Below are positions 1 through 5,992 of a stretch of DNA of 6,122 bases, in pieces (the stretch's first letter is position 1; every line of letters starts with the position of its first letter). The DNA is from Synergistaceae bacterium (GTDB lineage Bacteria; Synergistota; Synergistia; Synergistales; Synergistaceae). Position numbers and translations under genes: made by a program. The DNA lies in the NCBI GenBank assembly GCA_012728505.1, contig JAAYEY010000138.1, forward strand, positions 1 to 6,122. Reading direction: 5' to 3'. The notes under the pieces are model-generated. The model was given only the letters and a program-made list of their open reading frames with translations, ran no database searches and had not been told where the DNA came from.

Positions 1-1272
1 ATGCTGACTAATGCGGACATGAAGTTTGGTTCGATAAAGAACGAAAAGGGAGAAGAGGTCGAGATATCTGAAGAGAGAGCCGTATCTTACCTAAGATCCC
101 GGGACCGAAGCGTAAGAAAAGCTGCTTTTGAATCGCTTTATAAGCCTTACTCCGAAATGAAGAATACTCTCGGAGCCACTTTTGACGGGATGCTCAAAAC
201 TTCAAAATTCTACGCTGATGTGCGGAAATATCCCTCGCCCCTTGCAGCAGCACTGGACAGCGACAACATCCCGATTTCTGTATACGACAGATTGGTGGAC
301 ACTCTTGAATCCAATCTGACACCTCTGCACCGTTATCTTGAGGTAAGAAAGAGGGTGCTCCGGGTGAAAGAGCTGCACATGTATGACCTCTATCCCCCTC
401 TTGTCGAAGACCCTTTCAAGGAGATTTCCTGGACCAACGCGAAAGACATGATGTTCAGGGCTCTGGAGCCACTGGGCGATGAGTATCTATCCATCGTAAA
501 AGAGGGACTTGAAGGCAGATGGGTCGATGTATTCCCAAACAAAGGCAAAAGAAGCGGGGCTTACTCGTGGGGAAGCTACGGCACACACCCATATATAATG
601 ATGAATTACACTAATAACCTCAACGATGTTTCAACTCTTGTCCATGAGATGGGACATTCTATGCACAGCTTCTATTCAAAGAAGAAACAGCCTTATCCCA
701 CTTCAGATTACTGTATATTCACCGCAGAGGTTGCTTCAACGACGAACGAGGTGCTTTTTCTGAACGATCTTATCTCCGAAACCTCGGCAAAAAAGAAACG
801 GCTTTACTTGCTCAACCGCAGACTTGAAAACATAAGGACAACTGTCTACAGACAGACTATGTTCGCCTCTTTCGAACGTGATGTGCACAGACTAACAGCA
901 GAAGGCGGAGACACAACTCCGGATTCACTTCAAAACCTCTGGTACGACCTTAACAGGAAGTATTACGGCCCGGATGTCGTTATAGACGAACCTCTAAAAA
1001 TGGAGTGGGCTAGGATACCTCACTTTTACAGCCCCTTTTATGTCTACCAGTACGCGACAGGTTTCTCTGCAGCTACAGCTTTAGCAGCCCAAATTCTTGA
1101 AAATGGGGTTTCATCCCGTGAAAGGTACCTGAATTTTCTTTCCATGGGGGGTTCTGATCACCCGATAAATCTGCTCAAAAGTGCAGGGGTTGACATGAGC
1201 GACCCGAAACCCGTGGAAAAAGTTGTAAGCGTATTCACAAATACACTAGAAGAAATGGAAAAACTGCTTTAA
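1..1272 (+). CDS. pepF: Oligoendopeptidase F (M3 family zinc metallopeptidase), 5' end outside window
   Basis: Cytoplasmic zinc endopeptidase of the M3 family that cleaves short oligopeptides, feeding the amino-acid pool. Of the 423 residues visible, the zinc site is HEMGH (H215, E216, H219), and the third ligand is probably E243 in the EVASTTNE segment. The substrate/transition-state loop RIPHFYSPFYVYQYATG (residues 338-354) carries the conserved His341 and several Tyr. The C-terminal GGSDHP stretch is also typical. Family members run to about 600 residues, so roughly 175-180 N-terminal residues lie left of the window. The ATG at base 1 is an internal Met of the conserved MLTNAD segment, not the start. 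The gene ends in TAA at 1270-1272, 21 bp before a LysE-type gene that probably shares its transcript. No frameshift or lost catalytic residue is visible. Family assignment is firm; the PepF subtype is very likely. Confidence 0.95.
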   Translation: MLTNADMKFGSIKNEKGEEVEISEERAVSYLRSRDRSVRKAAFESLYKPYSEMKNTLGATFDGMLKTSKFYADVRKYPSPLAAALDSDNIPISVYDRLVDTLESNLTPLHRYLEVRKRVLRVKELHMYDLYPPLVEDPFKEISWTNAKDMMFRALEPLGDEYLSIVKEGLEGRWVDVFPNKGKRSGAYSWGSYGTHPYIMMNYTNNLNDVSTLVHEMGHSMHSFYSKKKQPYPTSDYCIFTAEVASTTNEVLFLNDLISETSAKKKRLYLLNRRLENIRTTVYRQTMFASFERDVHRLTAEGGDTTPDSLQNLWYDLNRKYYGPDVVIDEPLKMEWARIPHFYSPFYVYQYATGFSAATALAAQILENGVSSRERYLNFLSMGGSDHPINLLKSAGVDMSDPKPVEKVVSVFTNTLEEMEKLL

Positions 1273-1279
1273 AGCAGTT
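1262..1279. repeat. 18-bp perfect palindrome across the pepF stop codon
   Basis: AACTGCTTTAAAGCAGTT equals its own reverse complement and is centred between bases 1270 and 1271, inside the pepF TAA. As RNA it can fold into a 7-bp stem (1262-1268 with 1273-1279) with a UUAA loop. It ends one base before the AGGAGG of the next gene. No T-run follows, so it is not a typical terminator. It could be a translational-coupling hairpin, a DNA-binding site, or chance. Confidence 0.7.
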
Positions 1280-1285
1280 AGGAGG
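1280..1285 (+). promoter_or_regulatory. Ribosome-binding site of LysE-type gene
   Basis: A perfect AGGAGG lies 8 bases before the ATG at 1294, which fixes that start. It directly abuts the palindrome at the pepF stop, so folding of that hairpin would sit right beside the ribosome landing site. Confidence 0.9.
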
Positions 1286-1293
1286 AATAATAT

Positions 1294-1899
1294 ATGCAGT
1301 GGTTTGCGTTTCTTTCATTTGTTTTAGCATCCTGTTATACACCCGGGCCTAATATCATATTTTCTATGAACACCGCCCGTCTTTTCGGTTTCCGGAGGAC
1401 CGTCCCGCTGATGGTCGGTATGACCACCGGTCTTTTTGCAGTCATGGTACTGAACGCAATGGGAAACATCTTTGTCGGTGCAGTGATACCTCAGATACTT
1501 CCCTGGCTCAGAGGCATAGGTGCTATCTATCTCCTCTGGCTTGCCTGGAAGATCGCCTTCCCCAAAGCACCTTCCGCGTCAAAAGGAGAGGACATACAGG
1601 AAACAGTTCCGGGAATCAAGGATGGTTTTGCGCTGCAGTTCGTAAACCCCAAGGTCATCCTGTTTGGTTTCACAGCAATGTCTTCATTCATAGCTCCATG
1701 GACTGACTCGAAAGTCATGTTTCTTCTCTGCGGACTTTTTCTGACCCTGAACTGTGCCGTAGCATTTGTTATATGGTCTTTGTTCGGAGAGCTCCAAGGT
1801 CGTTTCTTCTCTAAACAGGGACGCGCAATCTCTCTTGTCATGGGTGCGCTTTTAGCCTATTGCGCCTTCTCTGTTTCAGGAATTACTAATTTTTTCTAA
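1294..1899 (+). CDS. LysE/RhtB family amino-acid exporter-type membrane protein
   Basis: A 201-residue inner-membrane protein of the LysE/RhtB translocator family, whose known members export amino acids (lysine, threonine, homoserine and others). Length and architecture fit, with about six hydrophobic segments (approximately 4-25, 38-62, 66-88, 112-134, 141-165, 177-199). The family hallmark TPGPN sits at 16-20 in the first segment, YLLWLAWK at 79-86, and the second hallmark QFVNPKV at 115-121. A hydrophilic loop with KAPSASKGED lies around 91-100. The start is fixed by AGGAGG 8 bases upstream. It follows pepF by 21 bp with no promoter seen between them, so the two are probably cotranscribed, and export of surplus peptide-derived amino acids would be a sensible but unproven role. 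Substrate cannot be read from sequence. The gene ends at 1897-1899 with no clear terminator before the arcC promoter. Confidence 0.9.
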   Translation: MQWFAFLSFVLASCYTPGPNIIFSMNTARLFGFRRTVPLMVGMTTGLFAVMVLNAMGNIFVGAVIPQILPWLRGIGAIYLLWLAWKIAFPKAPSASKGEDIQETVPGIKDGFALQFVNPKVILFGFTAMSSFIAPWTDSKVMFLLCGLFLTLNCAVAFVIWSLFGELQGRFFSKQGRAISLVMGALLAYCAFSVSGITNFF

Positions 1900-1902
1900 A
1901 GG

Positions 1903-1958
1903 ATTGAGAGACAATAAAAAATATTGAACTGTCTTGGTCAATTAGTTTATAATATTGA
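1903..1958. repeat. Three ATTGA boxes around the arcC promoter
   Basis: ATTGA occurs at 1903-1907, 1923-1927 and 1954-1958, with an inverted copy TCAAT at 1938-1942. Copies two and three share the 8-mer AATATTGA (1920-1927, 1951-1958). Copies one and three share ATTGAGA. Direct-copy spacings are 20 and 31 bp, close to two and three helical turns. Copy two overlaps the proposed -35 and copy three touches the -10, so a regulator site is conceivable. In AT-rich DNA such short words can recur by chance. Confidence 0.3.
1924..1953 (+). promoter_or_regulatory. Sigma-70-type promoter of arcC
   Basis: A perfect -10 TATAAT is at 1948-1953 and a -35-like TTGAAC (4 of 6 matches to TTGACA) at 1924-1929, with an 18-bp spacer. 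Transcription would begin near 1960 and leave a leader of about 33 bases before the arcC ATG. This would give arcC its own transcript, separate from the pepF unit. Confidence 0.7.
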
Positions 1959-1992
1959 GATAAATCTGAAAATCAAAGGGTGTGTTCAGTAA

Positions 1993-2952
1993 ATGTCCTC
2001 ACAATCAACAAAAATTGTGATAGCTCTTGGAGGAAACGCTCTTCAGGAAGCCGGAAGCCCTCCTACTGCGGAGGCTCAGCTTGCGGTCGTCAAAAAAACC
2101 AGCGACTACCTTGCAGATATAAGCTGTAAGGGATACGAAATGGCCATAGTCCATGGTAATGGTCCGCAGGTAGGCAACATTATACTTTCTCAGGAAACAG
2201 CAGAAAAGATGAACCCCAAGCTCCCGACGATGCCTTTCGATGTATGCGGAGCGATGAGCCAAGGTTACATTGGATACCAGATACAACAGTCCCTCGGAGA
2301 GGCACTCAGAAAGAGAAACCGTAATATTCCGGTTGTAACACTTGTAACTCAGGTAATAGTAGACAAAAATGACAGTGCCTTTCATAACCCCACTAAACCA
2401 ATAGGATCATTCTACACAGAGGAAGAAGCTAAAAATATCGCTCAAGAAAAAGGATACACAATGAAAGAAGATGCCGGCAGAGGCTGGCGTAGGGTAGTCG
2501 CCTCTCCTGATCCTAAGAGGATAGCTGAGATAGATTCTGTCAAACAACTTTGGGATTCCACCATAGTCATAACAGCAGGTGGAGGGGGAATCCCCGTTAT
2601 CGAAAACCCGGACGGTTCGCTGACCGGTGTTCCGGCAGTCATCGACAAGGATCTAGCTGCACAGAGACTCGCACAGGACGTGGAGGCAGATATCCTCATT
2701 ATACTGACAGAGGTTAATAAAGTATGCCTGAACTTCAACAAGCCAAACATGAAGGAACTGTCGAAAATAACTGTAGCAGAAGCCATGACTTATGTTGAAG
2801 AGGGACACTTTGCTCAGGGAAGCATGTTACCAAAGGTCATGGCGGCAGTCAAGTTTGCGAGCTCTTCCCCCGGCAAAAAAGCCATAATCACTTCTCTATA
2901 TAAGGCAGTCGAAGCGCTTGAAGGAACCGAAGGCACAGTAATAACTATGTAA
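1993..2952 (+). CDS. arcC: Carbamate kinase
   Basis: Cytoplasmic enzyme of the amino-acid kinase fold that interconverts ATP plus carbamate with ADP plus carbamoyl phosphate. In fermenters it usually runs towards ATP, in arginine/citrulline or purine-ureide breakdown. At 319 residues it is full length. Visible motifs in order are IVIALGGNAL (8-17), HGNGPQVGN (54-62), AMSQGYIGYQ (87-96), NPTKPIGSFY (132-141), GRGWRRVVASPDP (162-174), TAGGGGIPV (194-202), VIDKDLAAQRLA (216-227) and GSMLPKVMAAVKF (276-288). The conserved active-site lysines are present at 135, 219 and 281. An in-frame TAA at 1990-1992 directly precedes the ATG, so the protein cannot start earlier. The Shine-Dalgarno match (AAAGGG, 1975-1980) is rather distant at 12 bases. 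No arcA, arcB or arcD is in the window, so the source of carbamoyl phosphate is unknown. Assignment is firm. Confidence 0.96.
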   Translation: MSSQSTKIVIALGGNALQEAGSPPTAEAQLAVVKKTSDYLADISCKGYEMAIVHGNGPQVGNIILSQETAEKMNPKLPTMPFDVCGAMSQGYIGYQIQQSLGEALRKRNRNIPVVTLVTQVIVDKNDSAFHNPTKPIGSFYTEEEAKNIAQEKGYTMKEDAGRGWRRVVASPDPKRIAEIDSVKQLWDSTIVITAGGGGIPVIENPDGSLTGVPAVIDKDLAAQRLAQDVEADILIILTEVNKVCLNFNKPNMKELSKITVAEAMTYVEEGHFAQGSMLPKVMAAVKFASSSPGKKAIITSLYKAVEALEGTEGTVITM

Positions 2953-2956
2953 TAAA

Positions 2957-2969
2957 GGTCATAATGACC
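2957..2969. repeat. 13-nt palindrome just after arcC stop
   Basis: GGTCATAATGACC is perfectly symmetrical around one central A, four bases after the arcC stop. As RNA it allows a GGTC/GACC stem with an AUAAU loop, extended by UAA/UUA beyond an A-G mismatch. The stem is short and has no adjacent T-run, so it is a weak 3'-end hairpin or a protein-binding site. Confidence 0.4.
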
Positions 2970-2996
2970 GTTAAAGAACCTTATTTTACAAAAATC

Positions 2997-3042
2997 ACGG
3001 CAGATCTGCATCTCGTCAAAACAATCGAGAAGGGTCTGCCGT
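2997..3042 (+). terminator. Nested hairpin downstream of arcC, probable terminator
   Basis: The outer arms ACGGCAGATC (2997-3006) and GGTCTGCCGT (3033-3042) pair over 10 positions with one G-U wobble. Inside, TCTCG (3011-3015) pairs with CGAGA (3026-3030) around a 10-base loop. On the plus strand the tail is only moderately T-rich (TTCGCTTT). On the minus strand it is better (GATTTTTGT), yet no minus-strand gene reads towards it. Most likely it ends or protects the arcC transcript. It could instead be a structured RNA element in a long leader of the downstream gene. Confidence 0.55.
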
Positions 3043-3264
3043 TTCGCTTTCCCCTCAATAATTCTGCTCTGTTATTTCATGTAGCCTTTATTCTTTTATT
3101 CGCTAATATATCCTGGGTTTCTGGATTATTTAACCATTCATCAGACAATATTTTTTAGTTTTACAAAGTAGAATTTTCTTATAAACAGATATTTTTCCAA
3201 CAAACAATACATTAATGTGATTTAATGATGACACAGAAAACAGATTTCAAAAATAATTTTATTC

Positions 3265-3270
3265 GGGGAG
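3265..3270 (+). promoter_or_regulatory. Ribosome-binding site that sets the ATPase start
   Basis: GGGGAG lies 8 bases before the ATG at 3279. The earlier in-frame ATG at 3225 has no comparable purine-rich site before it. This favours 3279 as the true start and removes 18 unconserved residues from the longest reading frame. Confidence 0.8.
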
Positions 3271-3278
3271 AAAATGAC

Positions 3279-4880
3279 ATGTATGCTAACGAAAAACTTT
3301 GGATAGCTAAAGCCGAACAGCCCATTTACCTTCTTCCGAAAATGGCTAACCGTCACGGTCTCATCTCAGGGGCAACGGGCACAGGAAAAACTATAACTCT
3401 TAAGGTTATGGCCGAGTCATTCAGCGATCTGGGAGTTCCTGTCTTCCTTTCAGACATAAAAGGCGACCTTGCCGGGATGTGCCGACCGGGGATTGACAGC
3501 GAAGGAATGCAAAAGCGCATTCAGCGATTCGGACTTGCGGAAGCCAACTTCACCTATAAAGACTATCCCACACGATTCTGGGACGTTTTCGGTAAAAACG
3601 GACACCCAGTAAGAACAACCATTTCGGAGATGGGTCCGCTTCTTCTAGCAAGATTGCTCAACCTCAACGAGACTCAGTCGGGAGTCCTTAATATCGTTTT
3701 TCGAGTGGCAGATGACCGTGGACTGCTGCTTCTCGACTTGAAAGATCTCAAGGCCATGCTCAGCTACGTGGCGAACAACGCAAAGGACTTCACAATTGAA
3801 TACGGAAACGTCGCGTCCGCAAGCGTGGGGGCTATACAGCGCGCACTTCTCTCAATCGAAGATCAGGGCGGAGACCAATTCTTCGGAGAGCCAGCACTTG
3901 AAATAACCGACTGGATGAGGACCAGCCATGACGGCAGAGGCTATATTAACATCCTTCACTGCGTCGAACTTTTCCATTCGCCAGCACTCTACTCAACATT
4001 CCTCCTGTGGATGCTCTCAGAACTTTTTGAAACTCTCCCCGAAATGGGCGACCTTCAAAAACCGAGGATGGTCTTCTTTTTCGATGAAGCACACCTCCTT
4101 TTCAACGAGGCACCGAAAGTACTTCTGCAGAAGATAGAGCAGGTGGTAAGGCTTATCAGGTCAAAGGGAGTGGGCGTATACTTCATCACCCAAAGTCCAA
4201 AAGACATACCTGACACAGTGCTTTCACAGCTTGGTAACAGGGTACAGCACGCACTGAGAGCCTATTCGCCCGCAGAACAGAAAGTGGTTAGGGCCGCAGC
4301 AGAAACTTTCCGTCCAAACCCCGCCTTCGACACCGTCGAAGCAATCACCCAGCTTGGAATCGGAGAGGCACTGGTATCCTTCCTCGCAGAGGACGGAAGT
4401 CCCAGCGTTGTCGAAAGGGCTTTTATCCTGCCCCCGCAGAGCCAGATGGGTATCGTTGACGAGAGTATACGCAGAGAGGTCCTGGCATTGAGTGACATTG
4501 GACCAAAGTATGACGTCCTAATTGACAGAGAATCAGCATATGAATACCTCTCGATGAAAATAAAACGGGAACAAGCCGAAAGACAAGAAGAAGAGGACAG
4601 AATAAGCCAAAGGAAAGAAGATAAGGAGCGGGCAAAAGAGGAGAGGGAACAGCTCGCCTTTGAAGAAAAGGAACGGATCCGGCAACAGAAGGAATTTGAA
4701 CGATCTGAGAAGGAAAGGATAAAACAGGAACAATCTACCAGAAAAACCTTCTACGGTGCGACAAAGAACAAATATAAGACTCCGATCGAGCACATGGCCG
4801 ACACAGCCATGAATACCGTAGGTCGTGAGGTAGGACGCCAGTTTATCCGCGGGATACTCGGAATGCTGACAAAAAAATAA
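3279..4880 (+). CDS. HerA-like P-loop ATPase of the DUF853 (YjgR) family
   Basis: A 533-residue cytoplasmic ATPase related to the HerA/FtsK helicase-translocase group and resembling E. coli YjgR, whose cellular role is not settled. The N-terminus [18 protein letters not shown] (17-34) matches how that family begins and supports the start at 3279 rather than 3225. Walker A is GATGTGKT (31-38, K37). The conserved [11 protein letters not shown] follows at 57-67. Walker B is [12 protein letters not shown] (264-275, D269 and E270). [10 protein letters not shown] (302-311) supplies a sensor-like Gln305, and [10 protein letters not shown] (319-328) carries arginine-finger-type residues. Residues about 426-479 are a Glu/Arg/Lys-rich probable coiled coil. 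The tail [14 protein letters not shown] (515-528) is Gly/Arg-patterned like other family members. The gene stands alone, with no nurA-like nuclease nearby, and ends at the two-way terminator at 4913-4941. The family call is firm; the biochemical function is unknown. Confidence 0.92.
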   Translation: MYANEKLWIAKAEQPIYLLPKMANRHGLISGATGTGKTITLKVMAESFSDLGVPVFLSDIKGDLAGMCRPGIDSEGMQKRIQRFGLAEANFTYKDYPTRFWDVFGKNGHPVRTTISEMGPLLLARLLNLNETQSGVLNIVFRVADDRGLLLLDLKDLKAMLSYVANNAKDFTIEYGNVASASVGAIQRALLSIEDQGGDQFFGEPALEITDWMRTSHDGRGYINILHCVELFHSPALYSTFLLWMLSELFETLPEMGDLQKPRMVFFFDEAHLLFNEAPKVLLQKIEQVVRLIRSKGVGVYFITQSPKDIPDTVLSQLGNRVQHALRAYSPAEQKVVRAAAETFRPNPAFDTVEAITQLGIGEALVSFLAEDGSPSVVERAFILPPQSQMGIVDESIRREVLALSDIGPKYDVLIDRESAYEYLSMKIKREQAERQEEEDRISQRKEDKERAKEEREQLAFEEKERIRQQKEFERSEKERIKQEQSTRKTFYGATKNKYKTPIEHMADTAMNTVGREVGRQFIRGILGMLTKK

Positions 4881-4912
4881 AAAAGCCAAAATATAAAAAA
4901 ATAATTAAATTC

Positions 4913-4941
4913 GCACGAGAGCTGCACCAGCGCTCTCGTGC
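4913..4941. terminator. Bidirectional intrinsic terminator between convergent genes
   Basis: GCACGAGAGC (4913-4922) and GCTCTCGTGC (4932-4941) form a perfect 10-bp GC-rich stem with a 9-base loop. The loop can re-pair as GCTG/CAGC (4921-4924 with 4928-4931), giving an alternative stem with a 2-base bulge. The plus-strand tail is TTTATATTA. The minus-strand tail is longer and richer in T (4876-4912 read in reverse, including a T7 run). It thus serves both the ATPase gene and the AEC gene, and it begins one base past the AEC stop codon. Confidence 0.9.
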
Positions 4942-4942
4942 T

Positions 4943-5887
4943 TTATATTATCCCGAGAAAATTAGCCCAAAGAGGTATAGATATTACTCCCAGGACTGTC
5001 GTAGAAGCCACTAGGTCCGCCGCGTAATCTGCGTCCATTTTCATCTCTTTGGCCATGATAAAACAGTTCACCGCTGAAGGCATTGATGACAGCATGACCG
5101 CCGTTTTGAGCAATGGTCCGGGAATAGAAAGGGCTGAAAGCACACTCCACATAAGAAGGGGATGGATAAGGAGTTTAATCAAACAGTCCTGCCAAGTATT
5201 CTTTATCATGTTGGATATTCTGCTGACCCTTGAGAGGTCAAGCGTACCTCCCAATGCGAGCAGCGCTATCGCAGTTGCCGCACCTCCCATAAGCTTCAAA
5301 GTCTCATCGAAAACCAGAGGAAGAGCCTCAAGTCCAGTGAGTGCAAGGCCTACACCCAGGACACATGATATTAAAAGCGGGTTGAGAATAAGCCTCTTAA
5401 ATATTGCGTTTAGGCCGGAGCGACTTAATTTTCCAGAAAGGGCAACTTCGCCTGACATGATAGATATTATCTGAAATGGTATTGTGCAGACAGCTATGTA
5501 AATGGATGCCGTTCCGAGTCCTGTTTCTCCCATGGCAAGCATTATTACAGGAAAACCAAGATATATGTTATTCGCTCTTATTGAGGAAAAAACTGATACC
5601 GCTATGCGCCCGCGGTTGCCTTTGTGATACAGAAAGACGGCGCCCGCTGCTGCTATAGCAACCGTTATGATGTAGCATAGAGTCAGACCTATTAGAAAAT
5701 TTATCTGAACAAAAACTTCTCTCCCTGAAATAAATGTTGTCCGGACAAGGAGAGGGGGGAGTATTACCCAGTAAAGGGTCTTTGTGAGGGTCTTAATATC
5801 CCCCTCACTGTAAAATCCCCGCAATCTCAAAAGATTACCGGTTATAATTATGAGCATCAGGGGTAAAACAAGAAGGAAACCAAACAT
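4943..5887 (-). CDS. AEC (auxin efflux carrier) family permease
   Basis: A 314-residue inner-membrane transporter of the AEC/Mem_trans family, whose bacterial members include malonate and other organic-anion permeases. About ten hydrophobic segments alternate with short loops. Visible motifs (numbered from this start) are the first membrane segment MFGFLLVLPLMLIIITG, RANNIYLGFPV (104-114), ALLALGGTLDLS (208-219), KLLIHPLL (238-245), MPSAVNCFIMAKEM (269-282) and TTVLGVISIPLW (296-307). The frame stays open upstream to a TTG at 5918-5920. I prefer ATG 5885-5887 because AAAGGA lies 8 bases before it and a strong promoter at 5923-5951 would start transcription downstream of the TTG. ATG 5894-5896 is possible but has poor ribosome-site spacing. 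The gene is convergent with the ATPase gene and divergent from the gene at 5993. Substrate is unknown. Confidence 0.9.
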   Translation of the reverse strand: MFGFLLVLPLMLIIITGNLLRLRGFYSEGDIKTLTKTLYWVILPPLLVRTTFISGREVFVQINFLIGLTLCYIITVAIAAAGAVFLYHKGNRGRIAVSVFSSIRANNIYLGFPVIMLAMGETGLGTASIYIAVCTIPFQIISIMSGEVALSGKLSRSGLNAIFKRLILNPLLISCVLGVGLALTGLEALPLVFDETLKLMGGAATAIALLALGGTLDLSRVSRISNMIKNTWQDCLIKLLIHPLLMWSVLSALSIPGPLLKTAVMLSSMPSAVNCFIMAKEMKMDADYAADLVASTTVLGVISIPLWANFLGII

Positions 5888-5895
5888 TACCTGCA

Positions 5896-5901
5896 TCCTT
5901 T
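5896..5901 (-). promoter_or_regulatory. Ribosome-binding site of the AEC gene
   Basis: On the minus strand AAAGGA sits 8 bases before ATG 5885-5887. It overlaps the alternative ATG at 5894-5896 and therefore argues against that one. Confidence 0.7.
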
Positions 5902-5922
5902 CGCTTAAAGAGAATCTCAACG

Positions 5923-5951
5923 ATTATAACCTCATCGCACTTTTTGGTAAA
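5923..5951 (-). promoter_or_regulatory. Sigma-70-type promoter of the AEC gene
   Basis: On the minus strand a perfect TATAAT (5923-5928) lies 17 bp from TTTACC (5946-5951, 4 of 6 matches to the -35 consensus). The start of transcription is expected around 5915-5917, giving a leader of about 29 bases before ATG 5885-5887. Confidence 0.7.
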
Positions 5952-5953
5952 AT
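5924..5953 (+). promoter_or_regulatory. Possible divergent promoter of the downstream secreted-protein gene
   Basis: On the plus strand TTATAA (5924-5929, 4 of 6) and TAAAAT (5948-5953, 5 of 6) are 18 bp apart and would start transcription near 5960, about 33 bases before the TTG start. It would lie almost exactly on top of the minus-strand AEC promoter, so the two would exclude each other. The -35 match is weak. Confidence 0.3.
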
Positions 5954-5980
5954 CGAAGATAGCTCGGGAATGGATGGGTT

Positions 5981-5986
5981 AGGAGA
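5981..5986 (+). promoter_or_regulatory. Ribosome-binding site of the right-edge gene
   Basis: AGGAGA lies 6 bases before a TTG at 5993-5995 that opens a frame with a signal peptide. No in-frame ATG is close by, so this site decides the TTG start. Confidence 0.75.
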
Positions 5987-5992
5987 GACATA

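Larger units (their letters stand above)
2953..3278. other. 326-bp intergenic region between arcC and the HerA-like ATPase gene
   Basis: This stretch holds a 13-nt palindrome (2957-2969) and a nested hairpin (2997-3042) just after arcC. It then becomes AT-rich, with a T6 run at 3151-3156 and a 10-bp palindrome ACATTAATGT at 3209-3218, about 60 bases before the ATPase start, which might be an operator. I could not identify a convincing promoter for the ATPase gene: TTTACA (3160-3165) and TATAAA (3180-3185) match well but are only 14 bp apart. An open frame at 2964-3158 runs through the hairpin and resembles no family I know, so I leave it uncalled. Confidence 0.5.

Noticed and set aside
1924..1941. 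FNR/CRP-like TTGA...TCAA site upstream of arcC
   Set aside because: The half-sites are separated by 10 bases, not the 6 expected between TTGA and TCAA in an FNR box, and the flanking bases do not match.
2005..2385. Minus-strand open frames opposite arcC (also 2442-2786 and 2814-3011)
   Set aside because: They are shadows of a gene with intact family motifs, and their translations show no recognisable domain.
3113..3156. Weak stem (TCTGGAT with ATCAGA) before a T6 run as a second terminator
   Set aside because: The stem is short, AT-rich and bulged, with a 13-base loop and several bases between stem and T-run, so it would be unstable.
2964..3158. Open frame of 64 codons with a hydrophobic middle, in the gap after arcC
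   Set aside because: It runs straight through the nested hairpin, has only a weak AAAGG before it, resembles no family I know, and its hydrophobicity is expected from T-rich DNA.
3160..3185. TTTACA and TATAAA as a promoter for the ATPase gene
   Set aside because: Both hexamers match well, but the spacer is only 14 bp, shorter than the usual 16-18.
4533..4889. Minus-strand frame opposite the end of the ATPase gene, rich in Phe and Leu
   Set aside because: It is the reverse reading of the Glu/Lys-rich coiled-coil region, which automatically gives Phe/Leu codons. It resembles a membrane protein only by that artefact.
5049..5474. Plus-strand open frame of 141 codons opposite the AEC gene
   Set aside because: The minus strand encodes a convincing AEC permease across the whole stretch. 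This frame has no family features.
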